Shown piece by piece: positions 18,876 through 25,542 of a stretch of DNA of 64,000 nt. A program made the position numbers and the translations under genes. The notes under the pieces are model-generated. The model did not search any database and was not told the DNA's origin. It saw only the letters and a program-made list of their open reading frames with translations. Source of the DNA: Sandaracinaceae bacterium (GTDB lineage Bacteria; Myxococcota_A; Polyangia; Polyangiales; Sandaracinaceae); NCBI GenBank assembly GCA_019637095.1, contig JAHBWG010000026.1:1-64000 (forward strand), read 5' to 3'. Every line of letters begins with the position of its first letter. Position 1 is the stretch's first letter.

Positions 18876-20224
18876 GTCGACCTCCGTGGGCGTCGTAACG
18901 ACATGATGAACGCGATCGCGAGGATGGGAACGACAAAGCCCCCGGCGGGGGCCGCGGGCGCGGCGGCGCAGCCGCCCGTGGAGCGCGGCACGCAGACGTC
19001 GCGGCCGTCGACGCGGGCGCAATCGTGCCCGGCGGGGCACGCGCGCGCGGCGGAGCAGGCCCGCGTACACGCGGACGCGCCGCTCGTGCTCCGCAGGCAG
19101 AGGCCGGTCGTGCAGTCGCCAGGGACGGCGCAGGCGTCGCCGAGCACGCCGGCTCGGGGGACGCACTCGCCGGCGACGAGGTGCCGGACGCAGTCGTGAC
19201 GGGCGGGACAGGAGAGATCCTCTCCACAGGTCGAGACGCAGCGGCCTTCGGCGGAGCAGGTGCGGCTCCGGCACTCGGCGCCGCTCGCGCACGGGTCGCC
19301 GTCGGGGGCGCCGTCCGGGACGCACGTCCCGGCGAGGCACAGGTGGGCGGGCTCGCAGTCGGGGTCGCTGGTGCAGCGGCCGTCGCACGCGCCGTCCGTG
19401 CAGCGCGCGCGGCAGGTGCCCCGATCGCACGCTTCGCCGAGACCGCAGGTGGCCTCCCCGCAGGTGGCGACGCACGCGCCGTCCGCGCACGCCAGCCCGC
19501 GCGGGCAGCCGCGCGTGCGACAGTCGTAGAGGAAGCACGCGCCGGCGGCGTCGTCCGAGGAGAGCGCGTAGTGCGAAGGGCCGACGTACGCGGGGTACAT
19601 CACGTGCTGCTCGGCGTCGGACATGCCGCCGCAGTCGGGCGCGCCCGGGTCGTGGCCGAGGCCGCACGCGTGGAGCAGGCCGAGGAAGTGACCGGCCTCG
19701 TGGGTGAGGACGGCGCGCAGGCTGCGCACGGGGGCGCCCGGATCGCCCGCGTCGCGGGCCCAGCGGTAGTCGACGCCGTTGAGCAGGATGTCGGCCTCGG
19801 CGATGCGCCACTCGCCGCTCCCGTCGCGCTCGTAGAGGAGGTCCGTGACGCCGACCGCGTCCGGAGGCAGGCCGAGCGCGGCCCAGTTGCCGGTCTCGCG
19901 GACCCAATAGAGGTCGTTCTGTCCGTCCTCGGGCCGAGGCGGGCGGCTGCTCGTGCCGGCGTGGAAGACGTCGAGCGCGGCGCACGCCGGCTCGCTCCAG
20001 GCGGAGAACGCGAGCGAGGCGGTGTCGACGACGCTCGCCGCCGCGAGCCCGGGGCCCCCCGCTTCGTGGACGCGATAGCCTATGCGCCCGGGCGCCCAGG
20101 CCACGCGCTCGGTGCTCCGCAGCTCGGGGAGGTCGGCGCCGGTGCGGTACGCGTGCGCGGGCGCGGCGACGCCGAGGACGAGCGAGACGAGGACGAGCGA
20201 GGCTCCGAGCAGCGCGCGCGTCAC
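18872..20224 (-). CDS. Secreted matrixin-like zinc metalloprotease with Cys-rich repeats and C-terminal anchor
   Basis: A 450-residue protein. The GTG at 20224 forms a GTGA overlap with the upstream stop and yields a clean signal peptide (TRALLGASLVLVSLVLG to AHA). The catalytic domain (about 30-235) has the zinc motif HEAGHFLGLLH, which fits HExxHxxGxxH, and a Met-turn HVMYPAYVG, followed by LSSDDAAGACFLY as in matrixins. From about 240 to 420 there are repeated CxxG...C units, for example CGEATCGLGEACDRGTC. The C-terminus has a Cys, a Pro/Ala spacer, a hydrophobic helix (VVPILAIAFIMSL) and RRPRR, the layout of MYXO-CTERM anchors. All catalytic residues are present, so it is probably an active cell-surface protease. 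Its position suggests a role in maturing or releasing the toxin proteins that follow. Confidence 0.9.
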   Translation of the reverse strand: MTRALLGASLVLVSLVLGVAAPAHAYRTGADLPELRSTERVAWAPGRIGYRVHEAGGPGLAAASVVDTASLAFSAWSEPACAALDVFHAGTSSRPPRPEDGQNDLYWVRETGNWAALGLPPDAVGVTDLLYERDGSGEWRIAEADILLNGVDYRWARDAGDPGAPVRSLRAVLTHEAGHFLGLLHACGLGHDPGAPDCGGMSDAEQHVMYPAYVGPSHYALSSDDAAGACFLYDCRTRGCPRGLACADGACVATCGEATCGLGEACDRGTCRARCTDGACDGRCTSDPDCEPAHLCLAGTCVPDGAPDGDPCASGAECRSRTCSAEGRCVSTCGEDLSCPARHDCVRHLVAGECVPRAGVLGDACAVPGDCTTGLCLRSTSGASACTRACSAARACPAGHDCARVDGRDVCVPRSTGGCAAAPAAPAGGFVVPILAIAFIMSLRRPRRST

Positions 20225-20748
20225 GGGCGCACCTCGCCGGACGACGTCTGACGCGCGGCGCGACGCACGGCGTCGAGGGTGACGGGCGCGAGCGCGGGGC
20301 CCGAGGCCCGCAGCGCGTCTCGAGGGTGGATCGCGCCCGGGCTGCCGGGCTCCGGGGTCCACTTGCCGCGGCCCATCCCGGTGGGCCAGAGCCCGCCGCC
20401 GGCGCGGAACAGGAACAGCACCACGTCCTCGCCCGCGCGGAACGTGGCTTGCCCGGGGACGACGCGGAGCCGGTCGCCGAGGCGGCCGCCTTGCACCCAG
20501 ACGTCCACGACGGTGTACCCGGGGCCGCGCAGGGTCTCGTCGACACGGACGCGCGCGCGGGTGTGGATGCCGGGCTGCCCGGCCGGGCCCTCGGGGAGCA
20601 CGTCGGTCGTCAGGACGCGGCCGACCACGACGAGGTCGCTCGCGGCCACGAGCTCGTCGACGGTGACGTCGGCGAACGTGGTCGCGCGCGCGGCGCCCGA
20701 CCAGAGGATCGGCAGCGCGACGGCGGCGAGGAGGGTGCAGCGCATCAT
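20221..20748 (-). CDS. Small exported protein of unknown function
   Basis: A 175-residue protein beginning MMRCTLLAAVALPILWSGAA and RATTF, a signal peptide cleaved near Ala-Arg-Ala. The mature part starts with DVTVDELVAASDLVVVGRV, includes RVRVDETLRG and WVQGGRLGDRLRVVPGQATF, and has GEDVVLFLFR. This resembles short beta-barrel exported proteins that sit beside matrixin-like proteases in myxobacteria. It has no catalytic motif that I can see. It is the first gene of the long minus-strand operon, and its TGA overlaps the GTG start of the protease (20221-20224). No convincing Shine-Dalgarno precedes the ATG at 20748. The 104-base gap upstream (20749-20852) would have to carry the operon promoter; I see no clear consensus in it. 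Confidence 0.8.
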   Translation of the reverse strand: MMRCTLLAAVALPILWSGAARATTFADVTVDELVAASDLVVVGRVLTTDVLPEGPAGQPGIHTRARVRVDETLRGPGYTVVDVWVQGGRLGDRLRVVPGQATFRAGEDVVLFLFRAGGGLWPTGMGRGKWTPEPGSPGAIHPRDALRASGPALAPVTLDAVRRAARQTSSGEVRP

Positions 20749-20852
20749 CGCAAGCGACGATGACGCGTGGAGCGCGCGTCCATCGAGGGGAGAGAACCCG
20801 CCCTTCGTCGCTTTCTGCGTGGGGAGCAGAGAGCGCAACGATCTCGGTGAGA

Positions 20853-21650
20853 TCAGCCGGTCGAGCGAGACGAGGGCCGACGCGGGGCCGCGAGATCGTG
20901 GGGAGATCGAGGGGCGCGCGGGGCGGGTTTTCCCGCCCCGTCGATCCCGCGACGCGCGGCGGCGAGGTCTTCGATGGCCCGGAGGCGCTCGGGGTCGGGC
21001 GGCACCGGGGGCAGGCCGGCGAGGAGCTGTCCGACGTCCGCGAGGCGGCTGACGCCGAGCGCTTCGCAGAGACGACGGATGCGCTTCTCGACGGATCGCT
21101 CTTCGACGCCGAGGCGGTCCGCGAGCTCGTCGCGCCGGGTCTGCTCGATGGCGTAGGCGACGAAGGTCTCGCGCGTCGCGCCGTCGAGGCGTCGCGCGTC
21201 GGCGTAGGCGAGGACGCGCGCGACCGCGGCGAGGCGGGCGTCGAGCGCACCCCGCAAGAAGCGATGCTCGATGCGCTCGCGCGTGAGGACAGGGTCGTTG
21301 CGCAGGACGCGGTGCGAGGCCACGTCCGCGGCGCGGGCGAGCGCGTCCGGCGAGGCGGCACGGACGACCGCGAGGACGGGGAGGCCGCCCCACCGCTCGC
21401 CGACCTGCGCGAGGTGCTCGCCGAGGGTGCGGACCATATCCATGTCGGCGACGACGGCGCAGAGGACGGCGCCGGCGCCGAGCGCGTCGGCGAGGGCCTC
21501 GCGATCGGGGACCCCTTCGACCCGGAGCGCGGGCGGAGCGGCGCGGGCGAGCTCCTCGAGGGTGGCGTCGTCGCTCGTCAGCGCGAGCGCGACGAGGTCG
21601 AGCCCGGCGCGACGGACCGGTCGCAGGCGGATGCCGGAGCGGTGCGACAT
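20853..21650 (-). CDS. Pseudo-receiver / helix-turn-helix regulator
   Basis: A 265-residue protein starting MSHRSGIRLR. Residues about 20-125 follow a response-regulator-like alternation (LVALALTSDDATL, VLCAVVADMDM, GLPVLAVVRAASPD), but the acidic pocket and the conserved Lys are not recognisable, so phosphorylation is doubtful. Residues about 165-215 form an HTH of the LuxR/sigma-4 type (RDELADRLGVEERSVEKRIR followed by RLCEALGVS). The C-terminus is a Pro/Arg-rich tail. It starts 5 bases after the stop of the response regulator upstream and was probably translated together with it. I infer an atypical DNA-binding partner of that regulator. Targets could be the adjoining exported-toxin operon, which begins 104 bases downstream, but nothing in the sequence shows this. 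Confidence 0.75.
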   Translation of the reverse strand: MSHRSGIRLRPVRRAGLDLVALALTSDDATLEELARAAPPALRVEGVPDREALADALGAGAVLCAVVADMDMVRTLGEHLAQVGERWGGLPVLAVVRAASPDALARAADVASHRVLRNDPVLTRERIEHRFLRGALDARLAAVARVLAYADARRLDGATRETFVAYAIEQTRRDELADRLGVEERSVEKRIRRLCEALGVSRLADVGQLLAGLPPVPPDPERLRAIEDLAAARRGIDGAGKPAPRAPRSPHDLAAPRRPSSRSTG

Positions 21651-21655
21651 CGGGG

Positions 21656-22358
21656 TCACTCTATCCCCAGGTCGTCGCCATCGAGAGCTACCCGCACAGG
21701 GGTAGCCCCATCCGTGGACGCGCGCGGCTCGAGGCGATCGTCGAGGCGATCGCGGACGGTGTGATCGCGAACGATGCGGTCGCGGAAGTCGGACAAGCGG
21801 ACGAGGCGCGCACGCTCGAGGGCGCGCCTCGCGTGGTGCTTGACGGTGTGGGGCGTGATGTCGAGCTCGCGGGCGATCTCCTCGTAAGTGCGGCGCTCGA
21901 GGAACGGCGAGGGCGACGATGCGCATCTGGCGCTCGGTGAGGCGGAGCTCGGTGAGCTCCTCGGTGAGGGCGGCGGCGAGCGCGCCGGGGCCGCGGACGT
22001 CGGCGATGAAGGGGGCGAGGTCCTCGACGCTGGCGGGCTTGCGCAGGAACGGGACGCGCAGGCGGGCGACCGCGTTCGGCAGCTCGGCGGCGTCGTGGCC
22101 CGTCAGGACGAGGGCGGGGGCGCGGATGGGGCGCTGCGCGAGCGCGGCGAGCACGTCGAGGGCGGTGCCGTCGGGGAGCTCGAAGTCACAGAGGACGCCC
22201 GCCCACGCAGTGGAGGGCGCGAGGTGCGCGCGCGCGGCGCGGACGTCGGGCGCGATCACGGCGACGACGGGATCGAGAGAGAGCAGCCGGGCGAGGGCGC
22301 GGGCGGCGAGCGGGTCGTCCTCGACGACGAGGACGCGGGGGGTGGTTCGTCGGGTCAC
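21656..22358 (-). CDS. NarL/LuxR-type response regulator, frameshifted before the HTH
   Basis: The GTG at 22358 gives a receiver domain starting RRTTPRVLVVEDDPLAARAL. It has the acidic pair ED, the phosphoacceptor Asp in VLCDFELPDGTALDVL, the Thr of LVLTGHDAAE and the Lys of PFLRKPAS. The frame then breaks around 21901-21905 (TTCC/GAAC). In the next frame the DNA encodes LERRTYEEIARELDITPHTV followed by KHHARRALERARLV, a textbook LuxR-type HTH, ending at a TGA at 21656-21658. The 703-base span is one base more than a multiple of three, consistent with a single inserted base at about residue 151. Either the assembly has an error or the regulator has lost its DNA-binding domain. A similar intact regulator lies at 60279. 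Confidence 0.75.
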
Positions 22359-22508
22359 GAGCGATCCATCGGACCATCGCACGGCCGGTTGCGCGGCCGA
22401 CGGCGCCGTTCGAGGCCAGGCCATCGCGCAGCGATGGCCGTTGGCCGAGGGGGGCCCATCGCCTCGCGATCGGGTCGAGCGCGGCGCCCGTTCGTGTTGG
22501 GTGGGGGG

Positions 22509-22550
22509 CCCCATGCGGCTCTGCCGCAGGGGGGAGGGTTGAACAACCCC
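22509..22550 (-). terminator. Hairpins after the T6SS spike operon
   Basis: Just past the DUF4150 stop there are two stem-loops: GGGTTG-AA-CAACCC around 22535-22550, and a GC-rich stem TGCGGC-TCT-GCCGCA extended by CCCC/GGGG with one bulged base (22509-22532). A third hairpin (GGCCATCGC-GCA-GCGATGGCC) lies at 22419-22439, within the 200-base gap before the response-regulator gene. None has a U-run, so intrinsic termination is only a possibility. The rest of the gap shows nothing recognisable. Confidence 0.35.
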
Positions 22551-22558
22551 TCGCCAGC

Positions 22559-22963
22559 TCAGCTGTTCACGTCGACCGTCGTCTGGCTCGGCGAGATCTG
22601 CGCGCCGTAGGCGTTGGCGCTGTCGCCGTTGCTCGCGACCGGATCGAGGAAGCGCGCGATCGCGTCGCCCTCGACGTTGACCTTGCTCGAGCCGTTCTCC
22701 CACACGCAGAGGTCGCTGTTCTGACCGCTGATCACGCCGCCGCTCGTGCCGCCCTCGTCGGTGCTCGTGCTGCCGATCTCGCTCTCGACGGTGCAGACGT
22801 ACTTGTTCGAGATCTTCACCTTGTCCGAGCAAGTGTCGCTGTCGGTGTCGCTGACGTCCCCGAGGCTCGTGTACGGGATCGGGATCGTGCCGCTCGCCGA
22901 CGGGGTGTTGCACACGTTCGGGAACGCGAACGTCTGGCCGCCTTCGGTGGTGGATGCGTACAT
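22559..22963 (-). CDS. DUF4150 (PAAR-like) T6SS spike-tip protein
   Basis: A 134-residue protein whose N-terminus TFAFPNVCNTPSASGTIPIP then YTSLGD is the hallmark of the DUF4150/PAAR-like family. Later Cys residues (DTCSDKVK, KYVCTVES, DLCVWENG) fit the family, whose members are thought to cap VgrG trimers as a metal-stabilised cone and carry effectors. There is no C-terminal extension, so no toxin domain is fused here. It is the last gene of the minus-strand spike operon, 26 bases after the DUF3540 stop. Together with the VgrG gene upstream, it marks this operon as a type VI spike and effector-loading module rather than the structural T6SS cluster, whose genes are not in the window. Confidence 0.88.
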   Translation of the reverse strand: MYASTTEGGQTFAFPNVCNTPSASGTIPIPYTSLGDVSDTDSDTCSDKVKISNKYVCTVESEIGSTSTDEGGTSGGVISGQNSDLCVWENGSSKVNVEGDAIARFLDPVASNGDSANAYGAQISPSQTTVDVNS

Positions 22964-22989
22964 CGGGGTAGTCTCCTTCGGTGCGGGCC

Positions 22990-23613
22990 TCAGCCGAGGT
23001 GGATCTTCTCTGCGTCGATCGCCACGTCCTCGTCCGCGCGGATCACGGCGCGGCCCGCGAAGAGGTGGAGCGCGTCCTTGGCGAGCTGGCGGATGCGCCC
23101 CGCCCGCAAGAGCGCGACGTCCTCGACGTCAGCGTACGTCTCTTTCGCGCGCGTCACGACGCGCTGCGCCTCCGTCTCGAGCACGCCCGCGACGTGCTTG
23201 GCCCGCTCGACGACCGCGACCACCGTCTCTCCGGTGAAGAGCGTGTCGCCGACGGAGAGCTCCGCGCGCGCCGCGGTGAGCGCGAGCTTCTCGGGATCGA
23301 GGGTGAACGACGTCTCGCCGACGACGAGCTCGATCGACTCGCCCGCGCGCAGCACGAGCCGCCGCTCCGCCTCGAGCGCGACGGCCCCGTCCGGCGCCGG
23401 CGCGGCGCGCCGCAGCGTGCCGACGCTGAACCATCCGTCGGCGTCGCGCGCGAGCGCGAGCTCGTCGCCGACGGCAGCGCGGTGCTCGAGACAGACGCTC
23501 GCGCGCACGGTCCGTCCATCGCGCAGGCGCACCAGCGCGGCGGAGCCGGCGTCGGCGATCACCTCGCCGCGGGCGACGTGAGCGGTCTCGGGGAGCGGGG
23601 TCAGGGCGTGCAT
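22990..23613 (-). CDS. DUF3540 family T6SS-associated protein
   Basis: A 207-residue protein that I recognise as DUF3540-like by its context and its beta-strand pattern. It has an N-terminal small barrel (ARGEVIADAGSAALVRLRDG) and a C-terminal repetitive needle-like half (LDPEKLALTAARAELSVGDT; LRAGRIRQLAKDALHLFAGR; ADEDVAIDAEKIHLG). DUF3540 genes occur beside DUF4150, DUF2169 and pentapeptide genes in proteobacterial T6SS islands, as here. Its exact role is not established; a spike or adaptor component is inferred. The ATG at 23613 directly follows the TGA of the pentapeptide gene (no gap), and AAGGAGGA lies about nine bases upstream, so translational coupling is likely. Confidence 0.82.
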   Translation of the reverse strand: MHALTPLPETAHVARGEVIADAGSAALVRLRDGRTVRASVCLEHRAAVGDELALARDADGWFSVGTLRRAAPAPDGAVALEAERRLVLRAGESIELVVGETSFTLDPEKLALTAARAELSVGDTLFTGETVVAVVERAKHVAGVLETEAQRVVTRAKETYADVEDVALLRAGRIRQLAKDALHLFAGRAVIRADEDVAIDAEKIHLG

Positions 23614-25542
23614 TCAGGTTCCTCCTTCGGGACGGGCGGGGGTGAAGGCCTCGGCGGCGGCGCGCGCAGGGTCGGTGCGCTTGGCCTCGGTGAGATCGGC
23701 GCCGCGGAAGCGCGCGCGCTCCTCGACGAGCGCGTGCAGGTTCGCGCCGACGAGGCTCGCGTCGGAGAAGTCCGCGTCGGTCGCGTCCGCGTGGTCGAGC
23801 CGCGCGTGATCGAGGATCGCGTGATCGAAGCTCGCGCGGCGCAGGTCGGCCTCGACGAGGCTCGCGCGCGACAGCTTGGCGAGGAGGAACCGCGCGCCGA
23901 CCGCCTTCGCGCCCTTGAGCTGCGCGCTCCGCAGATCGGCGCCGGCGAGATCCGCGCCGCGCAGATCCGCGCGCACGAGCACGGTCGAGCGCATCGACGC
24001 GCCCGCGAGCTTCGCGTTGTGGAGCGAGGCCTCCGCGAAGCAGCACTTGGTGAGGTCGGCGCGGCGCAGATCCGCGCTCGAGAGATCCGCCTCGCTGAAG
24101 TCCGCGTCGGGGAGACGCACCCCCGCGAAGCTGACCCCGCGCGCGTTGACCCCGGTCAGGCTGGCGTGATCGAGGTCGGCGCCGCCGAGGATCGCCGTGC
24201 GCAGGTCGACGCCGTCGAGCTTGGCGTGCACGAGCGAGGCGCGCGCGAGCGAGGTCCCGTCGAGCGAGGCGCGGGTGAGGCGAGCGCGCGAGAGGTTCGC
24301 GCCGCGCAGCTCCGCGCGGTCGAGCACGGCGCCCACGAGCGTCGCGCCGATCATGGAGGCGCCCTCGAAGCGCGCCTCCTCCGCGTAGGCCGCGTCGAGG
24401 CTCGCGCCGTCGAGCCGCGCGCCCGCGAGCGAGGCCCCGCGCAGCGCCACCTTCGAGAGGTCGGCCTTCACGAGATCGGCGCCGTCGAGCTCGGCCCCCT
24501 CGAGATCGCAGCCCGCGAGCGCCGCGCCCGCGAGCGCGAGCCCCGCGAGCTTCGCCCCCCGCAGCCGGGCGCCCGTGAGGATCGCCTGCTCGAGCGTGGC
24601 GCCGGCGAGCCGCGCGCCCTCGAGATCCGCGCCCGAGAGGTCGGCGCGCCGCAGCTGCACGTCCTCGAGCTCCGCGTTCGTGAACCGCGCCTGCGCGAGG
24701 CGCGCGCCGGCGAAGCTCGCGCCGCGCAGCCGCGCGCCCGCGAAGCACGCGCCGGTCGCGTCGGCGCCCGCGAGCACCGCGCGCTCGAGCACCGCGCCGG
24801 TGAGATCCGCGCCGCGCAGCGAGGCGTCCTGCAGGTTGGCCCGCGCGAGGGCGAGCCCGCGGAGCGTGGCGCCGTCGAGGCGCGCGCGCAGCCAGCGCGC
24901 CGGAGGGGAGACGATCCCCGACAGATCGGTCTCCCGCAGGTCGACTCGGCCCAGCTTCGCGCGCAGGAGGCTCGCCCCGTCGAGCGCGGCGCCTCGCAGG
25001 TCCGCGCCCTCGAGCGACGCGCCGCCGAGGTTCGCCCGGGCGAGCCGCGCACCGGCGAGCCGCGCCCCATCCAGGCTCGCGCGCGCCAAGGTCGCGCCCT
25101 CGAGCGAGGCGGCCTCGAGCACCGCGCCGTCGAGCCGCGCGCGCGTGAGGTCGGCGCCATCGAGCCGCACGCCGGCGGCGCGGGCCTGCGCGAGGTCCGC
25201 CTCCGCGGCGCGCGCGCCGTCGAGCGTGACCTCCGCGAGCGTCGCCTCGCCGAAGCGCGCCCCGGTGAGGTCCGTGCCGGGGCCGAAGAGCACCCCGGCG
25301 AGCGCCGCGCCCTCGAACGACGCGCGCGGCGCGGCGCACGCCTCGAGCACGACGTCGGTCAGCCGCGCGCGCGCGAGGACCGCGCCGTCGAGGCGCACCC
25401 GCACGAGGTGGACGCGGCAGAGGACCGCGCCCTCGAGCGCCGCGTCGCTCAGATCGACGTCGATGATGTGGACGTCGGCGAGCTCGCCCCGGCGCTCGAG
25501 CCGCGCGAGGACCGCCTCGCGATCCGCGAGGACCTCGATCAC
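23614..25542 (-). CDS. Giant pentapeptide-repeat protein of the T6SS spike operon
   Basis: A 642-residue protein starting at GTG 25542, which overlaps the upstream stop in GTGA. After about 35 non-repetitive residues (IEVLADREAVLARLERRGEL) nearly the whole chain consists of A(D/N/R/S)LxG/x pentapeptides, for example ADLRGADLAGADLRSAQLKG. It should fold into a long right-handed quadrilateral beta-helix of around 30 coils with a short Ala/Pro tail. Pentapeptide proteins include DNA-mimic gyrase protectors and structural rods. Here the T6SS context suggests a shaft, adaptor or cargo attached to the spike. No catalytic domain is fused. The regular repeats also leave long open frames on the opposite strand, which are artefacts. 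Confidence 0.88.
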   Translation of the reverse strand: MIEVLADREAVLARLERRGELADVHIIDVDLSDAALEGAVLCRVHLVRVRLDGAVLARARLTDVVLEACAAPRASFEGAALAGVLFGPGTDLTGARFGEATLAEVTLDGARAAEADLAQARAAGVRLDGADLTRARLDGAVLEAASLEGATLARASLDGARLAGARLARANLGGASLEGADLRGAALDGASLLRAKLGRVDLRETDLSGIVSPPARWLRARLDGATLRGLALARANLQDASLRGADLTGAVLERAVLAGADATGACFAGARLRGASFAGARLAQARFTNAELEDVQLRRADLSGADLEGARLAGATLEQAILTGARLRGAKLAGLALAGAALAGCDLEGAELDGADLVKADLSKVALRGASLAGARLDGASLDAAYAEEARFEGASMIGATLVGAVLDRAELRGANLSRARLTRASLDGTSLARASLVHAKLDGVDLRTAILGGADLDHASLTGVNARGVSFAGVRLPDADFSEADLSSADLRRADLTKCCFAEASLHNAKLAGASMRSTVLVRADLRGADLAGADLRSAQLKGAKAVGARFLLAKLSRASLVEADLRRASFDHAILDHARLDHADATDADFSDASLVGANLHALVEERARFRGADLTEAKRTDPARAAAEAFTPARPEGGT

